Positions 22,248 through 29,529 of a stretch of 29,529 nucleotides of DNA are shown here, one piece after another. Numbering within the stretch: the first letter of the stretch is position 1; every line of letters starts with the position of its first letter. Below the pieces are notes generated by a model. The model was given only the letters and a program-made list of their open reading frames with translations, was not told the DNA's origin and did no database searches. Position numbers and translations under genes: made by a program. Origin of the DNA: JAOUEE01 sp051011595 (GTDB taxonomy: Bacteria > Actinomycetota > Acidimicrobiia > Acidimicrobiales > SHLQ01). Location of the stretch: contig JBPCTQ010000158.1 in the NCBI GenBank assembly GCA_051011595.1, forward strand, positions 1-29,529. Direction: 5' to 3'.

Positions 22248-23468
22248 TTAGACAGCGAGTAGCTCGTACTCTCCGGTGTCCTCGTCCTCGACAAACCGCC
22301 AGCCACAGAGCTCGGCCAGCAGCGTCCGACCTTCATCGGGACCACTGGCCACCAGCTCGTCGCCGGCGTGCAAGCGCACGTGACCCCGTGGACGATACAG
22401 GTAGGCACCTCCGCGACGGATGGCGAGCACCACGAATCCTGGTTCGATACCCAACTGGAGGGTGGCCAACGCCTCGCCATCACAGGCACTCCCCTTGGCC
22501 ACCGGCACCAGCATCACCACATCGTCGGACTCGCCGAGTGCCAGGCCCAGCACGGGGTGGATGTCTTCACGATTGTCGAGCAACTGCACCATCTGGTGGG
22601 CCTGATCGCCGATGTCCTCTGCCGCCTCGGCCAGATGGAGCAGGCCCCGCAACGGGGAGGGATCGAGATTGTCGGCGGCCGCCCGCAGCACCCACAGCTC
22701 GAGACGGTCCTTCATCTCGTCGAGCCGATCCTCGAGGTGATCGACCTGGGCGGCCAGCGTGCTGTCGCCCAACACCAACGCCGAATAGGCCAGACCCACG
22801 GCGGCCTCGGACAAGTTCTTCATCTCGACCAACACGTCGACCGCCCGGTCGAGGTCGGTGACCACGGTCTCCTCGGCCGGTTGGGGCGGCTCCCACGACG
22901 GGGCCGCGGCCAGCTGGCGGAGGCGCACGATTCCTTCCGGCGATCCGCGCAGGAACAGTGCATCTCCGGGGGTGATGACCACACCACCGTCGACATCGGT
23001 GATCCAGTCACGATGGCGACGGATAGCCATGATGCGCATCCCGGTGGCCACCGGTAGCTCCAGCGCCGCCACCGGCCGGTTGGCCATGTGGGAACCCTCG
23101 TTGACGAGCACCCGATGGGAGACCTCTTTGGCCATGGCCAGGTCGACCAGGAGCTGGGTGGGGATCCCCAACTTGCGGGTGACCACCCGCGCCACGTCGA
23201 CGGCGGCATTGGCGATGCGTTCGATGGCGCTGACCACCTGGAGCACCGAACTCATGGAATCGGCCTCCTTCGGGCTACGGGCGGCCAGCACGCAGACACT
23301 GCGCATGTCCTTGACCAGCCGCGTCATCTCCTCCTCGAGGTCGTCGACCTCTTCGGCCATCTCCGGATCGCCGAAGTAGACCGCGGCATACGCCAGGTCG
23401 ACCATGAGCTCGGACGTGTCCTTGGCCTCGGCCAACATGACACGGAGATTGCGGGGTCTGTCGTTCAT
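22248..23468 (-). CDS. Duplicated PhoU-TrkA_C regulatory protein
   Basis: Soluble 406-aa protein made of two similar halves. Residues about 8-98 and 207-298 are PhoU-like three-helix units (AEAKDTSELMVDLAYAAV and VEMKNLSEAAVGLAYSAL align), each followed by a TrkA_C/RCK_C ligand-binding unit (about 113-187 and 315-392, with MRIMAIRRHRDW and FVVLAIRRGGAYLYRP at equivalent places). TrkA_C domains bind small ligands or nucleotides and gate transporters. ATG 23468 is preceded by AGGAG 7 bases away; the longer frame to 23534 is not favoured. The transporter gene ends 52 bases upstream in the same direction, so this is probably its cytoplasmic regulatory partner. Confidence 0.82.
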   Translation of the reverse strand: MNDRPRNLRVMLAEAKDTSELMVDLAYAAVYFGDPEMAEEVDDLEEEMTRLVKDMRSVCVLAARSPKEADSMSSVLQVVSAIERIANAAVDVARVVTRKLGIPTQLLVDLAMAKEVSHRVLVNEGSHMANRPVAALELPVATGMRIMAIRRHRDWITDVDGGVVITPGDALFLRGSPEGIVRLRQLAAAPSWEPPQPAEETVVTDLDRAVDVLVEMKNLSEAAVGLAYSALVLGDSTLAAQVDHLEDRLDEMKDRLELWVLRAAADNLDPSPLRGLLHLAEAAEDIGDQAHQMVQLLDNREDIHPVLGLALGESDDVVMLVPVAKGSACDGEALATLQLGIEPGFVVLAIRRGGAYLYRPRGHVRLHAGDELVASGPDEGRTLLAELCGWRFVEDEDTGEYELLAV

Positions 23469-23520
23469 GAACTCGCTCCTGAGGGTAGAACGAACGGGCC
23501 GGTCATTTCGAGAGCCGACG

Positions 23521-24753
23521 TCATGTGAGGCCAACCGCCACCATGGCCAGGATCAGTGTGAATGCACCGACCAGGTCGAGCGACGACGTGACCAACGGGA
23601 TGCCGTAGGTGTCGGGGTCCAGTCCCAACCGGACCGCCGCCAACGTGCCGTAGTACGCCACGACCACCACCATCACCACGGCCAGCAATCCGCCGGCGAG
23701 CGCGACCAACACCATGCGCCACCAGCCGGGCCCGCTGAATCCGGCGATCTCAGCGGCCAGGTGAGCCATGGTCCCCACCAAGGCGAACACCGGCAAGGCC
23801 AACACGAACACGGTGAGGATGGAGCGGCGAGCGGGTCGACCGGGGATACCGGTGGGGGCCACGAAACCGAGATGCAACCCAGTGGAGAGTCGGCTCGACA
23901 AGATGCCGCCGAGAGCACCCGCCAGTCCGAGGTAGGCCGGCAGCAACACGAGCAGCGACTCGAAGGTCAAGAAATCGTCGGCCCGCTTCTCGATGCTGAC
24001 CCCGGCGACGAGATCGAACAGGCCGGCCAGAGCCAACACCGGGATCGACTCGCGGGTGATCTCGCGCACCCGGTCGAGGTCGCTGCGGAGGCCCACCACC
24101 AGGGCCAGGAAAGCTGCCACCAACAACGCCACCGCCAGCCCGCTGGTCCATTGACCACGGTTGATCAACAAGGTGCCCACGAGCAGCGCCGGCACGGTGA
24201 CCACGTCGCCGGCCGCAGTCACCAGCGGTGCGGTCACGTTGTCGAGGTCCCAGTCGTAGCGAACCGACCCCGCGGCCAGCAGCAAGGTGATGGCCAGCAC
24301 CACGGCGGACGCCAGCAGGCCACCCACCGTGGAGACCACCACGAACTCGAGCAGGGTGAGGGTGGGTGACAGATCGAACACCACCGCCACCGCCTTGGCC
24401 AGTACCGCCACCACCACCGACATCACCAAGCTCAACAACGCCGCGGCCACGACGTTCTGGCCCACCAAGGTGTCGCGCCGCAGCCGAAGCTGGAACGTGC
24501 CGGTGTGAAAAGCCGTGCCCAGCCGGCTACCGAGCGCGCCGAAGACGTTTCCCCGAAGGGCGATGGCGGCCGGTACCAACAACAACAGGCCCGGAAGCTC
24601 CTCGAGACGCCCACCGATGCCGGCCAGCATCACACCGGCGACCACCGCGAACAGCGACGAGACCAGCAGGGCCGACAGGCTCTGGGCCGCCCCGACGGCG
24701 TCGTCGCCCAACAGGGCGCGCAACCGTCGCAGGAGCTCTCGCAGCCGACTCAC
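23521..24753 (-). CDS. SLC41/MgtE-type divalent cation transporter, duplicated membrane domain
   Basis: Integral membrane protein of 410 aa, with about ten hydrophobic segments. The SLC41/MgtE signature occurs twice: LLLLVPAAIALRGNVFGALGSRLGTAFHTG in the first half and LLVLLPAYLGLAGALGGILSSRLSTGLHLG in the second (each split here only in words). Paired downstream motifs are DNVTAPLVTAAGDVV and TYGIPLVTSSLDLVG, which carry the Asp residues expected to line an ion path. There is no cytosolic MgtE_N or CBS domain, so control probably comes from the adjacent PhoU-TrkA_C protein. The start is GTG 24753; the frame stays open much further upstream, but that reads through the divergent lipoprotein gene. 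Magnesium is the likely ion by family. Confidence 0.82.
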   Translation of the reverse strand: MSRLRELLRRLRALLGDDAVGAAQSLSALLVSSLFAVVAGVMLAGIGGRLEELPGLLLLVPAAIALRGNVFGALGSRLGTAFHTGTFQLRLRRDTLVGQNVVAAALLSLVMSVVVAVLAKAVAVVFDLSPTLTLLEFVVVSTVGGLLASAVVLAITLLLAAGSVRYDWDLDNVTAPLVTAAGDVVTVPALLVGTLLINRGQWTSGLAVALLVAAFLALVVGLRSDLDRVREITRESIPVLALAGLFDLVAGVSIEKRADDFLTFESLLVLLPAYLGLAGALGGILSSRLSTGLHLGFVAPTGIPGRPARRSILTVFVLALPVFALVGTMAHLAAEIAGFSGPGWWRMVLVALAGGLLAVVMVVVVAYYGTLAAVRLGLDPDTYGIPLVTSSLDLVGAFTLILAMVAVGLT

Positions 24754-24760
24754 TCGCCCA

Positions 24761-24777
24761 GTCTGGTTGAACCAGAC
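24761..24777. promoter_or_regulatory. Perfect palindrome overlapping the transporter promoter
   Basis: GTCTGGTTGAACCAGAC, 8-bp arms around one base, lies 8 bases before the transporter GTG. Its end overlaps a -10-like CAGACT (24765-24760, minus strand) that has the same six-base spacing seen at other leaderless starts. A protein bound here would block that promoter. Confidence 0.5.
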
Positions 24778-24828
24778 GACCGACCGGTGCGTCTTCGCCG
24801 GCGATCCTGCCTCGGTTGCTGCAGCCGA

Positions 24829-24834
24829 TAGCGT
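24829..24834 (+). promoter_or_regulatory. Candidate -10 of lipoprotein gene (leaderless)
   Basis: TAGCGT followed by CACCGGC and GTG 24842, the same layout as before the YdjC-like gene. Confidence 0.45.
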
Positions 24835-24841
24835 CACCGGC

Positions 24842-25417
24842 GTGTACGAGAGGGTGGGGCCGGCTGCCGCGGTCGTCTTGGTGTGGATGGCCGCCGGCTG
24901 TTCCTCCGACCCCGAGCCGGCGGCCAAACCGCCCAACCTGGTGCCGGTGGCAACCTCCACCTCGGTCGCCCTCGGCCCACCGTCCGAGGTCGGTCGGCTG
25001 GGCCTGACGGTGGCCGCCTCATCAGCGAGCGCCGACGGTTCGATCTCACTCGAAGCAGCGGTGGTAGCCCCGACGGTGACCGTCAGCGGCGTCCCGGACG
25101 GCACCGTGGCCCTGGCGCTGGTTGCCGCCGACGCGGCCACCGAACGGGTGCACTGGGTGGTGAGCGGGCTCGATTCCGAGGCCACCGAGATCGACGCAAC
25201 CGCACTACCGGTCGGCGCCGTCGAGTATCAGAACGAATCGGGCGAGTACGGCTGGTTGCCGGTGAGCGAGCAGCCCACGTCGATTCGCATCGCCGTGTTG
25301 GCCCTCGACGCCACCATCCCGGCAACTCCCGAGAATGCGGCCATTGCCATCACCGCCTTCGAAGCAGTGGCCATCGACCAGGCATCGGTGCTGGTCCACG
25401 TGGTCGCCGATCCCTGA
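24842..25417 (+). CDS. Putative lipoprotein, function unknown
   Basis: A 191-aa secreted protein with no recognised domain. The N-terminus has an Arg and then a hydrophobic run ending in MAAGC (Cys20), a good lipobox, followed by SSDPEPAAKPPN, a typical flexible linker. The mature part is rich in Ala, Val, Thr and acidic residues with alternating hydrophobic strands (for example EYGWLPVSEQPTSIRIAV), suggesting a beta-sandwich. The start is GTG 24842, set by TAGCGT 7 bases upstream and by the lipobox distance. It diverges from the transporter gene and precedes lemA by 40 bases, so it may share a transcript with lemA. Confidence 0.75.
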   Translation: MYERVGPAAAVVLVWMAAGCSSDPEPAAKPPNLVPVATSTSVALGPPSEVGRLGLTVAASSASADGSISLEAAVVAPTVTVSGVPDGTVALALVAADAATERVHWVVSGLDSEATEIDATALPVGAVEYQNESGEYGWLPVSEQPTSIRIAVLALDATIPATPENAAIAITAFEAVAIDQASVLVHVVADP

Positions 25418-25457
25418 GCGCGGTCAACACGGGGCCTGTTCGGCCGACAGGACGACC

Positions 25458-26015
25458 ATGTTGATCTACGCGGCCATCGGAGCCGCAATCGTCTTGGTGG
25501 CCGTGTGGATGGTGGCGTCGTACAACCGCTTCGTGCGCCAGGACCATTTCATCGACAACTCGTGGTCGAACGTCGAGACCGAGCTGCAGCGACGTCACGA
25601 GCTGATCCCGAACCTGGTCTCCACCGTTCGGGCCTATGCCGAACACGAACAGGAGACCCTCACCAACGTGATCGCAGCGAGGGCCGACGCCGCGGCGGTG
25701 GCTCACGACCCCGAGGCCCAGGAACCGGTCGAACAGCAGCTGGCTCGTGGGGTTCGTCAGCTCATGGCCGTGAGCGAGCGCTACCCCGAGCTCATGGCTG
25801 ATCGTCGCTTCCTCGATCTTCAACGCCAGCTGGTGGTCACCGAAGACCGTATTCAGGCCTCTCGGCGGCTCTACAACGGCAACGTGCGGGACTACAACCA
25901 GCGGGTCGAGTCGGTTCCCAGCTCGCTGATTGCCCGACTGGCCGGCTATCGGCGCCAGCGGTACTTCGAGCTCGACGAAGCCATCTCCCGATCGGCACCA
26001 GAAATCGCCGTCTGA
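25458..26015 (+). CDS. LemA family protein
   Basis: Membrane-anchored helical-bundle protein of 185 aa. One transmembrane helix (about 2-20) is followed by YNRFVRQDHFIDNSWSNVETELQRRHELIPNLVSTVRAYAEHEQ, where the N-SWSN-V-ELQRR-LIPNLV run is the LemA hallmark (quoted in parts). Later NGNVRDYNQRVESVPSSLIARLAGY is also typical, as in the common LemA 'YN..V..YN....P.....' region. The molecular role of LemA proteins is not settled. ATG 25458 has AGGA a few bases upstream. It follows the lipoprotein gene by 40 bases and converges on dnaE2 across a long hairpin. Confidence 0.9.
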   Translation: MLIYAAIGAAIVLVAVWMVASYNRFVRQDHFIDNSWSNVETELQRRHELIPNLVSTVRAYAEHEQETLTNVIAARADAAAVAHDPEAQEPVEQQLARGVRQLMAVSERYPELMADRRFLDLQRQLVVTEDRIQASRRLYNGNVRDYNQRVESVPSSLIARLAGYRRQRYFELDEAISRSAPEIAV

Positions 26016-26025
26016 GCCCGGCACA

Positions 26026-26078
26026 GCGAAATTGCTGCGATTGCGCGCGCTGAGCGCGCGTCAGGACAGCAATTTCGC
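26026..26078. terminator. Long hairpin between convergent lemA and dnaE2
   Basis: Perfect 12-bp outer arms GCGAAATTGCTG (26026-26037) and CAGCAATTTCGC (26067-26078) enclose a second stem, GCGCGC-TGA-GCGCGC (26045-26059). It fills most of the 73-base gap and, being symmetrical, could stop transcription from both sides. It has no T-tract in the usual sense, and its sequence is unrelated to the 47-bp elements. Confidence 0.7.
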
Positions 26079-26088
26079 AATGGGGAGC

Positions 26089-29000
26089 TCAGCGGAAGTC
26101 GCGGCTGGCCAGGGGGACGGCCAGGTGCAGTGGCTCCAGGCGGTCGGCTACCACGTTGATCACCCCCTCCACGTTCTCGACCCGCCCCCTCACCACCAAC
26201 GCAGTGGCCGTCCCCGCCACCTGGCGGTGGTGGAGCCAACAACCCATCGAACACACGATGTTGATGAGGCCGGTTTCGTCTTCGAGATTGATGAAGGTGG
26301 TGCCCCCGGCGGTGGCCGGCCGTTGCCGATGGGTGACCACACCAGCCACCTCCACCCGGTCGCCGCTGGGCACCGAACCCAGCCCGGCACCGGTGACCAC
26401 CCCCCGGGCATCGAGGGCAGGCCGGAGAAATCGGGTGGGATGACCATTGGGAGCCACCCCGGTGGCCCACAGGTCGGCCAAGGCGGTCTCCTGGTCGGAC
26501 ATGCCGGGAAGAGTCGGGGCATGGTCACCCGTGACCACACCGGCCAGCCGGTCGGGTCGGGACTGCACCACGGCGCCGGCTGCCCACAGCGCCTCGCGCC
26601 GGCTGAGCCCGAAGCACTCCTCGAACACCCCAGCCGTGGCCATCGACTCCAGGACCGGCAAGGTCAGATCATGGCGTCGTTGCAGGTCTTCCATCGACCG
26701 ATAGGGCCGACCATCGGCGATGGCATCGGCCAACTCGTCACCGACATGGCGCACGTACGACAACCCGAGGCGAACAGCCGGACCACCACGCCCCCAGGTC
26801 TCGGGCCGGTCGTGGTCACGGTCAGCCGGTGTCGGCGTCGACACCAACACGGCGTCGGCCGCCGACGCAGTGAGGTCGGGGGTGAGGACCTCGACCCCGT
26901 GGCGCCGGGCATCTTGCACCAACGAATGCGGGGAGTAGAACCCCATCGGTTGGGCATTGAGCAGCGCCGCACAGAAGGCCGCCGGGTAGTGGTACTTGAA
27001 CCAGGCACTGGCATAGACCAGGTAGGCGAAGCTGACCGAATGACTCTCGGGGAAGCCGTAGTTGGCGAAGGCCACCAGCTTGTGCCAGATCTGGTCGGCC
27101 ACCTCACCGGTGATGCCCCGCTCGGCCATACCCCGATAGAGACGTTCCTGGAGCTGGGTCATACGTTCGACGCTGCGTTTGGAGCCCATGGCCTGACGGA
27201 GCTGATCGGCTTCGGCCGGACTGAAACCGGCCACATCGATGGCGATCTGCATGAGCTGCTCCTGAAACAGCGGCACACCCAGCGTCTTGGCCAGAGCGTT
27301 CTCGAGCAGTGGATGCAGATAGGTCACCGGTTCGAGGCCGTTGCGCCGGCGAATGAAGGGATGGACCGACCCACCCTGGATGGGACCGGGACGGATGAGC
27401 GCGACCTCGACCACCAGGTCGTAGAAACACCGTGGACGCAACCGGGGCAAGGTGGCCATCTGGGCCCGACTCTCGATCTGGAAGACACCGATGGTGTCGG
27501 CCGCGCAGACCATGTCGTAGACCTCGTCTTGTTGGGGAAGCAAGGCCATGTCGAGCTCGACCCCATGGTGTTCGGCCACCAGGTCGACCGTGTAGTGGAG
27601 AACACTCAACATCCCCAGGCCCAACAGATCGAACTTCACCAGCCCCACTGCGGCACAGTCGTCCTTGTCCCACTGGAGGACACTGCGGTTCTCCATACGG
27701 GCCCATTCGGTGGGGCAGACCTCGAGGACCGGACGATCACAGATGACCATGCCACCCGAGTGGATACCGAGATGCCGGGGGAAGTGTTCGATCTCGCGAG
27801 CCAACTCGATCACATCGTCGGGAATGGGGTCGGGAACCGGTGTGTCACCTCCCGATGCCCCATCGGACTCGGACAGGCCGACCCACCGGTCGATCGACTT
27901 GGAGAAGGCATCTTGTTGGCCGACCGTGTACCCGAGGGCTTTGGCCATGTCGCGCACCGATGACTTCGAGCGATAGGTGACCACGTTGGCCACCTGGGCG
28001 GCATGCTGGCGGCCATACCGCTCGTAGACGTACTGGATGACCTCTTCGCGCCGGTCACTCTCGATGTCGATGTCGATGTCGGGTGGGCCGTCGCGTTCGG
28101 GTGACAGGAACCGCTCGAACAACAACCCCAACGACACTGCGTCGGCATTGGTGATGCCGAGGGCGTAACAGACCGCGGAGTTGGCCGCGGATCCTCGTCC
28201 TTGGCAGAAGATGTCGGCCCGTCGGCAGAAATCGACGATGTCCCACACGATGAGGAAGTACCCGGGAAATCCCAGCTCGGCGACCAGGTCGAGCTCGCGG
28301 TCGAGCTGTTGATAGGCCCCCGGAACCCGCTCGGACCGGCGAGGTCCATACCGCTCGGTGGCGCCGTTCTCGACCAGCTCACGCAGCCACGACATCTCGT
28401 CGTGGCCCGCCGGGCAGGGGTACGGCGGGAGGTCGGGAGCCACCAGTCGGAGATCGAACGCACACTCCAGTCCCAGTTCGGCGGCCCGCTCGACCACACC
28501 GGGGTAGCGCCGGAAGCGACGTTGTTGTTCGTCGCCCGACCGCAGGTGCGAGCCGGCCGCCGCCGGTAGCCACCCGTCGAGCTCGTCGAGGGACCGGCGG
28601 GCCCGCACGGCGGCCACAGCCGTGGCCAAGCGCCGTCGAGCCGGTGCGTGGTAGTGGACGTTGCCGGTGGCGATCACGTCGACTCCGGCCGCCACCGCCA
28701 GTTCGGCCATGGCATCGTTGCGAGCCGAATCGAGGGGATGACCGTGGTCCCACAGCTCGACTCGAACGTTGTCGACTCCGAAAGCATCGGTGAGCTCGGC
28801 CAACCGCCGCCGGGCCGCCGCCGGGCCTTCACGTTCGAGGGTGCCGGGAACCGTGCCCTTCCGACAGCCGGTGAGCACCACCCAGTCGCACCGGCCATCG
28901 TGTCGACCTCCCAGTTCGACCAGCCGGGCGAACGACGAACGGGGAGCCCCCTTCTCTCCGGCCATCTGTGCCTCGGAGAGCAATCGGGCCAACGACGCGT

Positions 29001-29457
29001 ACCCGGCTGGATTGCGGGCCAGTACCACCAGGTGTTCGCCTTGGGGATCGGCCTGCCCCGGTTCGTAGTGATCGACTCCCAACGTGAGCTCGGCCCCGAA
29101 GATGGTGGGAAGACCGTAGGCCCGGGCGGCCTCGGCAAACCGCACCACGCCGTAGAAGCCGTTGTGATCGGTGAGAGCCAGAGCACTGAGGCCCAGCCGG
29201 ACGGCCTCTTCCACCAGTTCTTCGGCGTGGGAGGCACCGTCGAGGAAACTGAAGTTGGAGTGGCAGTGCAGTTCGGCGTACGGCGTGACGCCCTGGGGTC
29301 GTTCGATGGTCTCGCCGTTGTAGGTGGGTCGTTTGCGTGACCACGCCGGGCTGTCACCACCGTCGCCCCACGCCGCGGCCAATGTGTACGCGGGCCGCCG
29401 GTCGGAGAGGGCCTGTTCGATCTCTCGCCAGGGCACCGGCGGGTTGTTCCATGCCAT
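26089..29457 (-). CDS. dnaE2: Error-prone DNA polymerase III alpha subunit DnaE2 (ImuC)
   Basis: Translesion C-family polymerase of the SOS mutasome, normally acting with ImuA'/ImuB. The PHP domain opens with AELHCHSNFSFLDGAS (61-76); the palm has CQGRGSAANSAVCYALGIT (408-426) and the catalytic PDIDIDIES (449-457, Asp452 and Asp454); later come QWDKDDCAAVGLVKFDLLGLGML and ALIRPGPIQGGSVHPFIRRR (quoted separately). A C-terminal OB-fold (THRQRPATAGGTTFINLEDE) ends in SRDFR, as in mycobacterial DnaE2. I place the start at ATG 29457 (MAWNNPPVPW), matching the family N-terminus and giving 1122 aa; a TTG at 29520 is unlikely because the SOS box and -10 lie between. imuA/imuB are not in view, since the contig ends here. 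Confidence 0.93.
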   Translation of the reverse strand: MAWNNPPVPWREIEQALSDRRPAYTLAAAWGDGGDSPAWSRKRPTYNGETIERPQGVTPYAELHCHSNFSFLDGASHAEELVEEAVRLGLSALALTDHNGFYGVVRFAEAARAYGLPTIFGAELTLGVDHYEPGQADPQGEHLVVLARNPAGYASLARLLSEAQMAGEKGAPRSSFARLVELGGRHDGRCDWVVLTGCRKGTVPGTLEREGPAAARRRLAELTDAFGVDNVRVELWDHGHPLDSARNDAMAELAVAAGVDVIATGNVHYHAPARRRLATAVAAVRARRSLDELDGWLPAAAGSHLRSGDEQQRRFRRYPGVVERAAELGLECAFDLRLVAPDLPPYPCPAGHDEMSWLRELVENGATERYGPRRSERVPGAYQQLDRELDLVAELGFPGYFLIVWDIVDFCRRADIFCQGRGSAANSAVCYALGITNADAVSLGLLFERFLSPERDGPPDIDIDIESDRREEVIQYVYERYGRQHAAQVANVVTYRSKSSVRDMAKALGYTVGQQDAFSKSIDRWVGLSESDGASGGDTPVPDPIPDDVIELAREIEHFPRHLGIHSGGMVICDRPVLEVCPTEWARMENRSVLQWDKDDCAAVGLVKFDLLGLGMLSVLHYTVDLVAEHHGVELDMALLPQQDEVYDMVCAADTIGVFQIESRAQMATLPRLRPRCFYDLVVEVALIRPGPIQGGSVHPFIRRRNGLEPVTYLHPLLENALAKTLGVPLFQEQLMQIAIDVAGFSPAEADQLRQAMGSKRSVERMTQLQERLYRGMAERGITGEVADQIWHKLVAFANYGFPESHSVSFAYLVYASAWFKYHYPAAFCAALLNAQPMGFYSPHSLVQDARRHGVEVLTPDLTASAADAVLVSTPTPADRDHDRPETWGRGGPAVRLGLSYVRHVGDELADAIADGRPYRSMEDLQRRHDLTLPVLESMATAGVFEECFGLSRREALWAAGAVVQSRPDRLAGVVTGDHAPTLPGMSDQETALADLWATGVAPNGHPTRFLRPALDARGVVTGAGLGSVPSGDRVEVAGVVTHRQRPATAGGTTFINLEDETGLINIVCSMGCWLHHRQVAGTATALVVRGRVENVEGVINVVADRLEPLHLAVPLASRDFR

Positions 29458-29467
29458 GCGACGCGGG

Positions 29468-29473
29468 AGGGTA
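29468..29473 (-). promoter_or_regulatory. Candidate -10 of dnaE2
   Basis: TACCCT on the minus strand, 10 bases before the ATG at 29457. There is no Shine-Dalgarno, so the message would be leaderless or nearly so. The LexA box begins one base upstream. Confidence 0.4.
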
Positions 29474-29474
29474 T

Positions 29475-29488
29475 CGAACAACCGTTCG
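29475..29488. promoter_or_regulatory. LexA/SOS box upstream of dnaE2
   Basis: CGAACAACCGTTCG has perfect CGAAC/GTTCG arms around four bases, the core of the Gram-positive and mycobacterial LexA operator (GAAC-N4-GTTC). It lies 18-31 bases upstream of the dnaE2 ATG and abuts the -10. SOS control of dnaE2 is established in mycobacteria. Confidence 0.8.
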
Positions 29489-29529
29489 CGCCGCTCGCGC
29501 GACGGCCAAAACCCTCCCAAAGCCCCCCC

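Noticed and set aside
23521..25185. 554-aa version of the transporter
   Set aside because: The extra N-terminal 144 residues read antisense through the lipoprotein gene and lack transporter features.
25930..27963. 677-codon frame opposite dnaE2
   Set aside because: It is antisense to strongly conserved DnaE2 sequence, and its His/Gly-rich product has no recognisable domain.
26089..29457. Replicative DnaE1
   Set aside because: Length (1122 aa), the N-terminal sequence, the SRDFR end and the SOS box all fit DnaE2 rather than the roughly 1180-aa replicative enzyme.
7649..29457. A mutagenesis island formed by nucS, the MUG fusion and dnaE2
   Set aside because: The three are 8-9 kb apart with unrelated genes and separate promoters between them, so shared function is by coincidence of location as far as the sequence shows.
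29458..29520. N-terminal extension of dnaE2 from TTG at 29520
   Set aside because: The region holds the LexA box and -10, and the family N-terminus aligns with ATG 29457.

Overview
The window looks like one contig from a high-GC actinobacterium. An uncultured member of the Acidimicrobiia or a relative is my best guess, but that is an inference. The markers are NucS (the non-MutS mismatch endonuclease), a mycothiol-conjugate amidase, an F420-type luciferase-like oxidoreductase, two wax ester synthase/diacylglycerol acyltransferases, a lipobox lipoprotein set and an actinobacterial-type DnaE2. Coding density is high, no stretch over 300 bases lacks a gene, and I see no tRNA, rRNA, CRISPR array, insertion sequence or prophage gene.

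Layout. 1-174: two and a third copies of a 74-bp tandem repeat holding the 3' end of cysD and the first codons of cysN, probably a contig-end assembly loop. 147-2029: sulfate activation, with cysD (-) divergent from a CysQ-type phosphatase (+). 2113-5077: a two-gene unit of a GlcD-type flavin 2-hydroxyacid dehydrogenase and a thiamine-diphosphate decarboxylase/synthase. 5078-7394: HAD phosphatase and UbiB/ABC1 kinase (-), the latter bracketed by two copies of a 47-bp hairpin element. 7649-10161: nucS and a VanW-family cell-wall protein, overlapping by one base. 10338-15195: a neutral-lipid block of WS/DGAT, geranylgeranyl-reductase-type flavoprotein, a 74-aa unknown on the other strand, PAP2 phosphatase and a second WS/DGAT. 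The phosphatase could make diacylglycerol and the acyltransferases use it. 15212-18431: a 62-aa protein (-), an SDR dehydrogenase coupled to a methyltransferase-MUG glycosylase fusion (+), and an LLM oxidoreductase (-). 18603-20962 (+): SGNH hydrolase lipoprotein, 55-aa protein, secreted SNase nuclease, YdjC/ChbG-like protein. 20975-24753 (-): SCP2-like protein, Mca, a duplicated PhoU-TrkA_C regulator and a duplicated SLC41/MgtE-type transporter. 24842-26015 (+): lipoprotein and LemA. 26089-29457 (-): dnaE2 behind a LexA/SOS box.

Regulation seen in the DNA. Many starts have no Shine-Dalgarno but carry a TANNNT-like -10 hexamer 6-7 bases (sometimes 9-10) before ATG/GTG. This predicts leaderless mRNAs and was used to choose several starts. 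Others (cysQ, WS/DGAT-1, LLM, PhoU-TrkA_C) have clear AGGAG-type sites. Palindromes that could be operators lie before the SDR, the transporter and the 55-aa gene, and hairpins lie between most convergent pairs.

Most notable: the methyltransferase-MUG fusion, the hairpin pair around ubiB with an adjoining G-quadruplex motif, the matched internal duplications of transporter and regulator, the YdjC homologue lacking two conserved Asp residues, and the SOS box touching the dnaE2 -10. I found no clear evidence of a wholly new multi-gene defence or mobile system.
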